A DNA stretch of 64,000 nt, taken from Plecoglossus altivelis (Eukaryota; Chordata; Actinopteri; Osmeriformes; Plecoglossidae). Below are positions 35,091-45,967 of this stretch, piece after piece. The position numbers were made by a program, and so were the translations under genes. The notes beneath the pieces were generated by a model that saw only the letters and a program-made list of their open reading frames with translations, did no database searches and was not told the DNA's origin. Within the stretch, counting starts at the first letter, position 1; each line of letters begins with the position of its first letter. Location: assembly GCA_036571765.1 (NCBI GenBank), contig BROE01000006.1, positions 15,980,868 to 16,044,867 on the forward strand. Reading direction: 5' to 3'.

Positions 35091-37249
35091 CCGGATCATA
35101 GGATTTAGTCAACAGGGTGGATTGGTCAGCCAGTGTTGATAGAGAATTGTGTTCTTCCACTCTGCATGCTAGGGTTTTGTTTCAAACACAGGCACATAAT
35201 CTGACGTCTGTGCACTGTCTTGATTTGTCTATTTTATTGATTTATGGAACAGCAATTTATGATGACGTTAAAGGAGATAATCCTTTACAGGTTAAGGTCT
35301 AGGGTTACGATTGTCTTACTGAAGGTTAGGTTTAGTGTTTTTGATCGTTAGGTTTAGTTGAATTTCGTATCAATTCCGTGTAATATCAGACATGACCAAT
35401 TACTTAATATATACATATATGCCAATATAATTGAGATATGGTTGAATTCTGTAGCTGAATCATTGATTGCTAGGACTGCGCATACGCACTGTAGACACCA
35501 AACTTAAGCCTCGAAGTTTGCAGACAAAATGCAAAATAAATGGGAATTTGGTGGATTTTGCAAACATAGAGGTCCCTATGATCTACGGTTGATGCAAATC
35601 AATGCACACAAGGTAGGGCAGGAGGAGCACTGTGGGGCCGGAAGGAGGACTGGTGTGCGGGGAGCTGAAGGTCGGCATGGGGGTAGCAGTGAGGGGGGGT
35701 GGCAGTTAAAGGAGAGCCACGCTAAAGCAACTCACCACGTCCACAAAGAACAGATTCCAATTATAGATCGGCACCACACACCTCTCAATCTCCTCTGCTG
35801 CAACTCTCTCTCTCTCTCTCTCTCTGGAGTTTCAGCATTGACTCGACAAGCAAGGCAAACACAGCATAACCTTATTTAGGTAGAGGGGAGGGGAAGAGGG
35901 AACATGGGATTATATTTCCACAACATAATTAAACCTGGAGCTTGGCTGTGATGTAGAGTGTGGGTTGATGGTAGTGGTAAACTTGAATTTACTATGAATC
36001 AGAGATTGAACATAAATATTTGTCCATCACAGAAGGTAAGAACATAACTTTTCTTCAGTTCCTGAGGGAGGTCACCTTCCTTACCTGCCTCAACTCCTCA
36101 CTCCAGCACCCCTCCTCCCTTCACATGAGGAGCTCTACTTACTGTCTCAAATGAAGTGAACAATAAAGTTCCACTAATGTCTGAATTATACTATTCATCC
36201 TTCAATCCCTGTCTCTGCCCCCTATAATTCCTCTCTCTATCCTTCCGTCTCTCTGTTCTCACATCAGGGGCCAAGGACCCCCCCAAAAAACAGAGAAAGT
36301 TTCTGGCCTCTACTTTCTCCAGTTTTGTTCTATTGATTTGATTAGGAGCAGGGCCAGATAAGAGGCTGTGCTGCTGTGTAGATTGGTATTTCAGAAATCT
36401 GCTGAGGGACCTAGCGATCAGCCTCATGCCCCTCTCACAACAGCTTCTCCTGGACTGCTGTCCCAGCTCCTTTCAGACTCCACACTAGTGAATGGCAGAA
36501 TACCAAGCAGAGCTCTGGATCACGCTTGTTTATGCCGAACATCTAATAGAAACCGTCTCAAACACAAGCCGGAGCGGAGAATTGAAATCAGACCCCTCTG
36601 TTAGAGAACTTTGCAGGCTTCTTGTATTTGCACTGCAACTCTATTCAATGTCAATTACATGGCGATAAAAACTGTCAGAAAGGTCAGAGCTGACAGTCGT
36701 GGGAGTTAATTGGTTCATTGTGTTGCCGTGGCGCCTGAGAGTGAGCATTCTAAACAAGCTTGTCTATCCCAGTTCTTCTCCTCCTCCGACATTGTCTCAC
36801 CCTGCAGCCAGTTGAATAAGTCTGTTGTTGGGATGTGAGTGCATGTCATAAAACTCCTCAATAAGTGAACAATAGGCTGCTCTCAAAAACATTGACAGAA
36901 ACCAAACCTGGCCAGAGGAAAGCAGAAAGATGACATGGATGTGCCAATGTTGAAGGCCATCAGGTTTGCTTTAGTTTAGACTTGAAATTGGAGAGTGCAC
37001 TTGCGTTTAATTTGAGAGGGTGTGTTTGTGGCTGCCCCAGCTGCCTATAGAGTCCTGATGTTTAATGATATCAACCACTCAATGTCTTTACACTGGTTTT
37101 AAACAACAAAGACGAAAATTAAACTTTTCTGAATTTACTGTGTCACGTAACCGCTTGTCACATCCCTTTCATTATTCACCTCGCTAGTCAATAAAGGAAA
37201 GCCACGGCCAATACAACACAGTCAGTACAGTAGTATAGCCAGGCTACTT
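35091..37249. other. non-coding stretch
   Basis: No gene recognised. There is a degenerate ggttaggtttag patch at 35,290-35,355 and a (CT)11 run at 35,804-35,825. 36,600-36,760 is repeat-free with atggcgataaaaactgtcag and agttaattgg and is a conserved-element candidate. Confidence 0.4.
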
Positions 37250-37319
37250 CAGTCTTCTTACTGTACTCGTCGTATATGTCACCAAAACTAAAGAGATCAT
37301 TGTGGACTGAAAAAATTGT

Positions 37320-37333
37320 CCCTGCCATGGTCC
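37320..37333 (+). repeat. target-site duplication, left copy (SINE)
   Basis: CCCTGCCATGGTCC is identical to 37,733-37,746 and flanks the SINE. Confidence 0.85.
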
Positions 37334-37732
37334 ATCCATCATCTACTGCTAATCCCTGAGAGGGATTGCAGTGCTGCTTGTTCCCATTTGGGGGTCATGG
37401 GTGACTGGAGCCTAACCCAGTAGCTTTTGGGCCATGGGCAGGGTACACCCTGGCCCAGCAAGTTGCAGGGCTAACACAGAGACACAGACAACTATTCACT
37501 CACACATCCACTCTCTAGGGGCAATTTCTCAATATACCAATTAACCTATCACATGCATGTCTTTGGATGGTGGGAGGAAGCTGGGGTGCCTGGAGAGAGC
37601 CCATGGTAACATGGGGAGGACATGCAGACTCCACCCAGAGAGATCATGTGATGTTGGATTTGGCCCAAGAATTTAACCCAGGATCTCCTTCCTGGGAGGC
37701 AGGGGCTCTAACCGCACTGCCACCATGCACCC
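37334..37732 (-). mobile_element. tRNA-derived SINE with RTE-type tail
   Basis: Read on the minus strand from 37,732, the head ggtgcatggtggcagtgcgg contains the A box (gtggcagtgcggttagagc). A B-box-like gggttaaattc follows about 45 bases later. The body includes gtctgcatgtcctccccatg and ggttaattggtatattgaga and ends in gatgatggatggat. The tail matches that of the RTE LINE at 1,331-3,598, suggesting mobilisation by that LINE class. The copy is about 399 bp, nearly full length, with a 14-bp perfect duplication on both sides, so it is comparatively young. Confidence 0.85.
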
Positions 37733-37746
37733 CCCTGCCATGGTCC
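37733..37746 (+). repeat. target-site duplication, right copy (SINE)
   Basis: CCCTGCCATGGTCC, identical to 37,320-37,333. Confidence 0.85.
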
Positions 37747-38300
37747 TCTTCTCATCAACAACATGGCTATGGAGATGATTAACAGTACCAAGTTTTTGGA
37801 GGTGCACATCACAGACGACCTCACCTGGTTTGCGAACACTGGGTCTGGCTGTGGGCTAAAGAGAGCCCATATTCCACCACCCATCTTGACAACAATCTAT
37901 AGAAGCAATATAGAGAGTATCCTCACCAACTGCATCTCGGTGTGGGGCGGAAGCAGCACTACCTTGGAGGCATGTGAGAAGAGTGGTGAGGACTGCAGAG
38001 AAGATCATCGGAACCTCCCTCCCCTCTGTTCAAGATATTGCCCCAAAGCGCACTCTGTCCCAGGCCAGGAATATCATCAAAGACTCGTCACAGACACATC
38101 ATGGCCTGTCCTCACTGCTGACCTCTGGAAAGCGGTTTTGCAGTATTCCATGCAGGTCAAGCAGGATCTGCAACAGCTTTTTCCCCATGGCTGTTAGACT
38201 GCTAAACTCTTTTTATGTGAATGTTAAATGTTTTAATGATCATCTCACATCCGCCATCCAGGCCAGCGGCAGTAGCCATAGATATTATGGCCGAAAGGCT

Positions 38301-38739
38301 ACTCTGTCTCTGTTAGTGAAAATATTGATTAGGTGATAATGACATACTTGGGCAGTTGGATAGTTTTTTTTCTCATATATACTATACTGTCGAATTATAT
38401 TTTATTTTGTCAACCACACACAACCAAGTTCAAGTTCAAGTTGTGCTTTGTTGTCATTCCGCTACATGCGGGGCATACAGTGGAACGAAATGTCGTGCCT
38501 CACAGAGCCACGGTGCTACAGAAGTACAGACATACAACAGCAAGGCAATGTTATTGCCTTTGAGTCTTGTTAGCATAACATTGGCTTTCTGGCTAAGCTC
38601 AGCTAAACAAATCCAGCGTTGATGGGCTACTTGCCTTGTGTTGCGTCCTAATTCGCATACTTGTACTATATACTAAAAGAACATACTTTTTTGTAATGGA
38701 AAAGTACATACTTTTGAGTGTGTAGCACAAGTAGAAGGG
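38301..38739 (+). mobile_element. LINE 3' region and adjoining dispersed repeat
   Basis: An aagttcaagttcaagttg triplication (38,426-38,443) is followed by ttgttgtcattccgct and cagtggaacgaaatgtcgtg, a sequence common at the 3' ends of fish LINEs. From about 38,640 a different repeat-like stretch (cgcatacttgtactatatac; aagtacatacttttgagtgt) begins, whose class I cannot name. Confidence 0.45.
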
Positions 38740-39380
38740 GGGTTACGTCTGCGACATACTACAAATGTCATTTAAAGTGGCGGCGGAGTACGGTGGAGTT
38801 GTCAATATGGTAGCCATGGACTCGAAGAGTTTACCTCTGCAGGGTTGAACCCGATCCAAGTGCGACACTACAGGTAGTGGAGTAGTGGCAATCCGCACGC
38901 CACACAGTTGAAACTACAGCTCCAGAGCCAGTGGCAGGCGATATTGGCTGCCAGCGCCCAGGGAAGAGCAATGGGGGTTGCGGGATGCTCTGCTCGGTGA
39001 AGGGGCACGCTCAGTGCACCTGGTATTGAAGGGCGAGGAGAGATGGCGTTTATTCACAATCCCGCCCTGTCAAAGTTGGGGGCCCTTGACGCGGTGCGGA
39101 GAGATAGGTCGAACAGCGAACTTGAAGTGTACAAAGCCCACTCCCTAACCATGTCCCCATTTAACGGAGAGGAGACGTGTATTCCGGCCGGGGTGTAGGC
39201 CGTCTATCTCACGTAATAAAGCATTGGTTATTTCGATTGCCATGGAATGATAATCAGGGGGGTGATAAAACATTTTTGTAGAAGATGAGTTTACGCAGTT
39301 CCGCAGTGTACGACCGTATCTATTCACATGCTCGTCGTCTTCGTGCTTCCGCTCTCTCTCGTCCTCTCCTACATTAAGGA
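38740..39380. other. CpG-rich block with unidentified open frames
   Basis: CpG is roughly an order of magnitude more frequent here than in neighbouring DNA; I counted about 25 in 38,861-39,240. On the plus strand a frame with one internal TGA runs from about 38,880 to 39,198. Its second part begins at an ATG at 39,042 and includes MAFIHNPALSKLGALDAV. On the minus strand a frame runs from about 39,437 to 39,145 and includes FYHPPDYHSMAIEITNALL. I do not recognise either protein. It may be a CpG island, a recent insertion or captured viral-type DNA. Confidence 0.4.
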
Positions 39381-39780
39381 GAGTATAGAGTAATATATGC
39401 GTTATAGTGGTATCGGGTATGTTATAAGAGTATGTTATCTATATATAGATATGTTATCTATGTATATACACCATATCATATTTAATTTGATCATATTACA
39501 TTTTTTATGATATATTGTGGGGGTGGGGGTGGGGGATTGAATCTGTTAGGGTATATGCTATTGATCTATAACAGTATAGTAGAGTATAGAGTACTAGGTG
39601 GGCGGGGTATATAGGGAGATTGTTGACATGATGTGTTATGGGGTTGGGACCACGACCTTCTCATGTCTGAAGGGCTTGTCTATTTAGTTTTCGATGAGTA
39701 ATGAAAATTTAGATGTTATTACAGTATAGGGGGGGATATATGGAATGTGTTAATAGTATATGTATGAGAGATGCGCTGGG
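39381..39780. other. AT-rich core with G-run motif
   Basis: Low-complexity TATA-type sequence (tatgttatctatatatagat, repeated imperfectly) precedes ggggtgggggtggggg at 39,519-39,535, a possible G-quadruplex. GT-rich sequence follows. No coding frame. Confidence 0.5.
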
Positions 39781-40200
39781 GTGATGCACCGAATGAGTTG
39801 GGGGCGGGGAGATAATGATGGGCCGTTTAAGGTGCATCGAGGTCTGTCACTTCAACATGTGCGTAAGACCGAGCAGAAAAGCAGACCATCTTGGGTATTT
39901 GTGGAATAGCGTCATTTGCAACATACTTACGATTTGGGGACATGGACTGAATTTTCTGTTTTCGGAGACACTGGTTCAGGACGGGAGTGAGTATGCGAAC
40001 TGAGACACAGCATGGACTGGCGGTGGGTAGAGGATACGCAGTCGTCACATGGGACTTGCGGATAGCTGAGTTAGCCGACCGTTAGGGCTTCACGTTTCGA
40101 TTCACTACTAGAGTACAGATTAATCCAAGACTAAACCGTCAAACGGAACGTTTGGGTGAATACAAGCAATGCAATCTGGACCGAGTGAGGGTACAATTTC
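39781..40200 (-). other. second CpG-rich block with an open frame
   Basis: CpG frequency rises again (about 24 in 420 bases). A minus-strand frame of about 86 codons (about 40,081-39,824) includes VSVRILTPVLNQCLRKQKIQ and ends in TDLDAP plus stop. No family recognised. Together with 38,740-39,380 it brackets the AT-rich core. Confidence 0.35.
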
Positions 40201-42108
40201 TGGGGAAATTGTGGGGTGTGCTTGCTTCACTTTAAAAAAATGCATTTGTTGCTGCTCATGTACAACTCAAAATACAAAGAGTGAAGGGTAGAAGGAAAAT
40301 GTTCATTTCATTTCCCCTGCAAAAGGGAATGGTGATCGGCTAGCAGCCTCTGTTGAAAAGTTTAATCAAAACGAATAAAATCCGGTGTTGGTCCTAATCT
40401 TAAAGATTTTGTGCCTATAATGATTTTCCAGGCTAGTGATATTTTCAGGCATTTAGCCTACTCATACTCTACTTGCATACATTTTTAAAAAACAACCCCT
40501 TCTGAAGCTTAATGGCACTGTTAGTAATTGGTATTCAAACCGTACCATCTGCTAATTGAAAAAATATGACCCCCCCAAACATAAATTAGATTTACAATTA
40601 TTTAAGGATGAATCGTTAATTCTAAAAAGGTTCACTGGTAGCGATCTTTATGAGTAACAAAGCAAAATGTAACCTTTTAGTTTCAGTTTAGAGGCCAGCG
40701 TGAGGAAGCTGACTTCAGCAGTGCTAAATTCAATTATTAGCTAGATAGTACTTGGTCTAGCTCTAACTAGTAGAGGCTCAAGACTAGAGGTAGCAAACAA
40801 CGGTAGAGCTAAATTACTATTTATCTGCTCTGTTCCATGACGCTGGGTAAGAAGGCTCATATAAGATGACTCACCAATAGAAAGGAAAGCCACCTATAAT
40901 CACCTATTGGAGCATAGTAAGACATGTTTGCTATACCTAACCAAAAATAGCATAGATTTATATGTACTTAGCACATAAAGTAGGCTTGTTGCTAAGGTAA
41001 TGATACTGAAGGCTCGCTGATGTTGTTGTGTGTCTTATATTGTCCCTTATACGTGGTTGCTAAATTGTGTTGCAATTGTTGTTATGCTAGCTGTGGGTTT
41101 CCATATTGTGAAGACTTGACTTTTTGGCAGAAAAACATTAACGTTATCGGTTTGGCTCTAGACAGTGCAACGGAATGTAAATCCCAATACAAGCAACTCA
41201 ATCGAGACCAAGACAAACATTTTGACACCAGCGTCAATTCGTCCAAATATTGAGGAAGGCTTAGGGGTGGGAAGATAATAAATAAAGAAATGAATATCAG
41301 AGAGTTCGGCAAGCACACCCCAATAATAATAAATATATATGTCAGATTGCAAGAGGTTGAGCTGTTGCTAAAGACAAGCACACTCTAATTATGACATACT
41401 TTATACGTGTCTGTATGTGTTTGGGCACAGAGTGTATATGTGTGTATACAGGTTGGTGCATGAGGTTTGTGATTTCAAAGCTAATCTTAGTGAGCTGACA
41501 ATGTGTCTCAGACCAACGTTTGGTTTTTCTCACAATCGACCAGTCAGATGCATTCCAGCTGATCCTCATTGTTTACCATCGGTGCTCCTTCATCTTTAAT
41601 TATAAAGTGCCAAACTCCAGGCTCACTAAGACAGCCTAGCTGTTCATACTTCATAGCCTTTCCCCCGCTCGTAGCCATTTCCCCCTCAGCTCTAACCCAT
41701 TATTGACTGAAATGGGAAATTCAAAGCAGCAGTAAACACTCAAACAATCTGACAGGCCACTTCCAATTTCACAGATTCGTGGCCCAGCAGCTATTCCTAT
41801 GGCCAAACAAAATCGCTGTATAGCTGTAAAAAAAGCAGACATCAAGCAAACATCTTCCATCTGCTTGTGAATCTGTATGTTCGTGTTCACGTAGTTCCAC
41901 AGACATGGCTGACATTCAGGAGAAGATTAAAATGTTCTTGAGTTGTAATGAGCCCATTAGACTAGACATTTTGCCAAAAACAAATCTCTAAGGTTAATGT
42001 ATTTGTAGGGAGGAGTTTTGTGTTTGGGCTTGTTCTGAGCGCATGTGTGTGCATGTGCGATAGAGATTCGATTGTTGATGTTGATCCTTCACGCATCCAT
42101 TGACACAT

Positions 42109-42109
<1 letters not shown>
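40201..42109. other. non-coding stretch
   Basis: Ordinary AT-rich, low-CpG sequence. No gene or recognised repeat apart from a short AAT run at 41,321-41,333. Confidence 0.5.

Positions 42110-42149
<40 letters not shown>
42110..42149 (+). repeat. (AC)20 microsatellite
   Basis: A perfect alternating AC run of about 40 bases. It is the cause of a spurious Cys-Val frame on the opposite strand. Confidence 0.97.
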
Positions 42150-42151
<2 letters not shown>

Positions 42152-43409
42152 GGGAAAGCTTGAATGATCTTGCATTTAGGCCTTCCAGTATCAGAACAAT
42201 GTGTACCTCAGTTTAATTCTATTAAGCTTAGGTTCAAGATCCAAATTAAAATGCAAATTACCTGGGCAGTAAAAGAAAGAGACAAGATACATCTTCTGCT
42301 TTTACAGCCACCATGAACAAAGTACAAACCACCCTTTAATGTAAAAGTTAATTGAATTCTAGAGAACAAAGTAAATGAAAACAAATTGTCTTCCATAAAC
42401 CAGCTTTCCTCTGTCCTTCTATCTGTCTAATGTCATGTTGAAAACAAAGACAAAAAGATTCAGAGCGTCTAAATTCTTAGCGCTGTCTCAATTGTTTTGT
42501 GATACCAAAAGGCTATGTATCACTTTAGTGTTACAGATTTGTCAAATGTTATGGCTGTTTTCATATAATGCAAAGTGCAACATTGACACACAATAAAAAA
42601 GACACAATTGCCTAATACTGTCGCCTTGCTTTGCTGCCACCAAACTTGGCATGACTTGGAAAACAACATGAACTCTTTACTGTAACACATTGACTGGTCG
42701 TGCTGATTCACATGACATGACCCACATGACAAACCATACAGCAGAACAGCCTGCAAACTTTATTGAAATGACTTACCAAACAATACAGAAAAGAATGCTG
42801 GATAACAAACCTCACACGACTAAGCAAACAACACAGAGGAGATGCTACCGTAGCTAATCTGACACAACTCAGCCCACGAGATATACTCCCTATAATTTGT
42901 CATATATAGCAGAAAACAGAGAGGGCTGAAACCTTGTAGAAAAATGTGAACATGGTTTGATACATTTTAGTTCAGGGAAGTCTTAGTCTGTAGCCTCAAC
43001 TGTTCCTTCCATCCCTATTTCTCTTTTGCTCTCTGCAGTCTATCTCCCTCCCTGCTTCTTGCATTTTTTCTATGGCACTTTTGTTCCCCTTCTGTCCCTC
43101 TCATCATATTGGGGTGCATGTTACCTGTATGAGGTGAGTGTCAGCATCAAGGAGATAACAGCTTGATGTCTCGCTGGCCTGTTATTATGCAGGGGAGGCC
43201 ACAGCTTCATACGCCCTCTCACGCTCTCTCTGTCTCTTCCCCCCATCTCCCTCTCTCTGTATCCCTCCTCTCTTCTCTATTTTTGTCTCCTTTCCCATCA
43301 TTTCCTTTCCTCTCTTCCCCTCTCTGTTTCTCTCCCCCGCTTTTCCCAAGCATGCATGCACACACAAACACACACAGCTGGAAGGGCAAAAGCCTTATTA
43401 CTGGGTCTC
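42150..43409. other. non-coding stretch
   Basis: No gene recognised. 43,195-43,345 is pyrimidine-rich, leading into the GA microsatellite. Confidence 0.5.
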
Positions 43410-43421
43410 GGAGAGAGAGAG

Positions 43422-43492
<71 letters not shown>
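43410..43492 (+). repeat. (GA)n microsatellite, about 83 bp
   Basis: About 40 GA units with a single C interruption near 43,424. Open frames across it on both strands are artefacts of the repeat. Long purine tracts of this type can adopt triplex (H-DNA) structure. Confidence 0.97.
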
Positions 43493-43495
<3 letters not shown>

Positions 43496-45693
43496 GCTGC
43501 AGGAGGCACAGCATCTTTTCTTTTTATCTCTTCACTCTCCTCCTCTCCTCTGCAGTAAAACCCTCAGCCCGCCCCCCTCCCCCGATATGCACACACTCAC
43601 CCTTTCCAAATCGACATTCTGATTCTGAAAAGCTAACGTTTTCACGCCTATCAGAGAGAGGGGAAGCAGCATAATCAGGTCTATCTAGTCGTTTCAAGGA
43701 CGGTCAGGGCTGTGCAGAAGTGTTGCAGGGCAGGGCACAGCATGTAAGAGGTTCTGGACTCCACTAAGCAGTATCTTTGCATGACCTTGCAAATTATGAG
43801 TTGTAAAGTACAGTATGATACACTAGGCCTATAGCTTCTGGGAAGATGTTTGAAAATAGGCGGTTCATCTTGCAAAGAACTGGAGGTGTCAAAGTGAATG
43901 AGAGGAAAACAAAGAAACACTTTTTTTAAATTTAGATACAGGACCCATACATGTCAAACCTGCACATACATGTGCAGATGCACACACACGCACACACAGA
44001 ACAGGGCAAAAACATCAAAGACATGAGGCTCTGAAACAGACAGAAAAACTTTGCAAAAAAGACAGGGGTCTTGACTTGGATTAGGAAAAATAAAAAGCAC
44101 GAGAACGTCTCATAAAAACACACACAAAGTGCAGTACGCAGACACAAAACGGGATTCAATATGTTCTAAATCATAGTCATGGACACAAGACAGCTTAATA
44201 TCACAGTGCTGCAGGAAACTCCTCTTCAAAACTTGAATTGAGTACAGCACGACAATATAGCATGACAACAAACATTTACAATTAAAATACTTAATTTGGT
44301 TAGAGCCGCATCTGGCCTCCATGTTACAGGTCCTTTTTGTGTCTAAGATCATCACTGCCTCTGGAGATCACAACAAATTGTTAATTTGGCTGCTGTTAGC
44401 ACTGGCATGTTGCTTTGCATGCTGGACTAGCCAGAGACAGGGAAGGCTAAACTGGATAAGGCAGGATTAGAGATGAGGTAGACAAGCATGAGCTATTTCT
44501 ATGGTATAATTTCATGCCTATACTGTGGAATGTTCTGTGTATACGGTATTTTATGGTTCTGTGTAAATGGCACTGGTACATAGATGGTAGACAATTGTCT
44601 TTGAATGAGTTCTTTACTATCCTACGGACTTGGGGGGTTTTTACATGCTAAGCTTGGATGCCTATCCAAGCTTATCATTGCACTAGACAAACCCTCTAGT
44701 GCATTGGGGAAAGTAGGGTTTCTGTGTTTGTTTGAATTGAATTTCTCAAACCCCCATTTCCCCTAAAAAAGAAACTAATTTTTTATTGATCCAAGTTGAT
44801 TTCTTTTGACACCGGACCAAGAGGGAAAGAAAACAAAGACGACAAAACAGGCCACCAATATTTTGAAGTTGTCAAAGTAAAGTTATCATGAATTCAGATG
44901 CATAAATTGCTCTTTTATTTGTGGGACAATTATTGAGTGAGACGCTTATTAAGCATTATATTGACATCAATTCAGGCTCAAGGACACTTTGTTATTAAGT
45001 TTGCTCTCTCTTTCTGTTACGCTTGACCGGGGATGCCACTGCAGCAAACTGTCTGATTGTATCAAACCAAAATAAGTCACAGGAATCCACTTAATCAGGG
45101 GTCAGGAGAAACACTAACTCGGGAAACTGATTACATTGGAGCGTGTATGTGAATGTACGTCTGTTTTAGGGGAGCACATGTGTGTGTAAACCTCTCCCTC
45201 CGTAACTTGGTGTTCAGAGTTCAGAGCGAATCCCTGTTCGTTCTTGGTTGTGTCATTACATAAGTGGCTGCAGAGACTTTGGGGCATGGCCAGAATTTAA
45301 TGGCAGCTATTAATTACTGCAGCCACATGGTGGACAGAGTCTGAACAGTGCTCCCAGCTTCCCTCCTAGGGAGGTGCTGGAGGTCTGCTGACATTTACAC
45401 TGAGTCCCTTTTGCCTCCTGCATTAGTTCCATGCGTAAATGTTTCTTCACGCGCGCACCCCCACACGCAAAACACTCTCGTACACACTTGGCACACAAGG
45501 CAACGCTTAGTTGTCACAAAATATTATAAGACTAACATCCAAGATGTGAACTCCCAAAAGGTGGAATTCACCAAACCGATTGTTCCGGTCTTTTCTGTCC
45601 CCCTGTTTGTGTGTGTGTGTATAGTGAATATGCAGCCAACCAAGTTTCTGCACAATGCCAACAACTCCAACCCTACCTGAATAAACCAGTGCA
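43493..45693. other. non-coding stretch
   Basis: No gene or recognised repeat. There is a CA-rich patch at 43,981-43,999. Confidence 0.5.
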
Positions 45694-45706
45694 AGGTTAA
45701 ACGCTG
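45694..45706 (+). repeat. target-site duplication, left copy (truncated SINE)
   Basis: AGGTTAAACGCTG, identical to 45,955-45,967. Confidence 0.85.
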
Positions 45707-45841
45707 CCCTGCGACTTGCTGACCCCAGTCCAGGGTGTACCCCGGCTATGGCCCGAAGTTACTGGGTTAGGCTCCAGTCACCCATGACCCCAAATGGGAA
45801 CAAGCGGCACTGCAATCCCTCCTAGGGATCGGCAGTAGAAA
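45707..45841 (+). mobile_element. 5'-truncated SINE, same family as 37,334-37,732
   Basis: ccctgcgacttgctga, then cagggtgtaccccggctatg, ggttaggctccagtcaccca and gggaacaagcggcactgcaa match, with few differences, the reverse complement of about 37,340-37,475. The tRNA-like head is missing, as expected for incomplete reverse transcription. The 13-bp flanking duplications show that this truncated copy is the complete insertion rather than later erosion. Confidence 0.85.
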
Positions 45842-45942
45842 ATGTATGTATGTATGTATGTATGTATGTATGTATGTATGTATGTATGTATGTATGTATG
45901 TATGTATGTATGTATGTATGTATGTATGTATGTATGTATGTA
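45842..45942 (+). repeat. (TATG)25 microsatellite forming the retroposon tail
   Basis: About 25 perfect tetranucleotide units sit exactly where the family's atggatgg tail should be, inside the target-site duplications. Confidence 0.95.
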
Positions 45943-45954
45943 CTGTATATATGT

Positions 45955-45967
45955 AGGTTAAACGCTG
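45955..45967 (+). repeat. target-site duplication, right copy (truncated SINE)
   Basis: AGGTTAAACGCTG, identical to 45,694-45,706. Confidence 0.85.

Larger units (their letters stand above)
37250..38300 (+). pseudogene. LINE reverse transcriptase C-terminal fragment (L2/Rex1-like), split by a SINE
   Basis: The left part (about 37,268-37,333) encodes VTKTKEIIVD. The right part (37,747 onward) encodes PLLIN-like sequence, then STKFLEVHITDDLTW, TIYRSNIESILTNCISVW and RTAEKIIGTSLPSVQDIA, with KNIIKDSSQ-like and SFFPMAVRLLNS stretches after a frame change (about 37,974-38,220). These match the region after the catalytic core of L2/Rex1-type LINE reverse transcriptases. The 5' part is missing. Removing the SINE at 37,334-37,732 and one duplication copy makes the two sides contiguous in the family alignment. 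Frameshifts make it non-functional. Confidence 0.82.

Noticed and set aside
35290..35355. ggttaggtttag patch as an interstitial telomere
   Set aside because: Units are irregular and not TTAGGG; better seen as a degenerate dispersed repeat.
43163..43622. Open frames with long Arg-Glu or Ser-Leu runs
   Set aside because: They are produced by the (GA)n microsatellite being open in several frames; no non-repetitive coding part.
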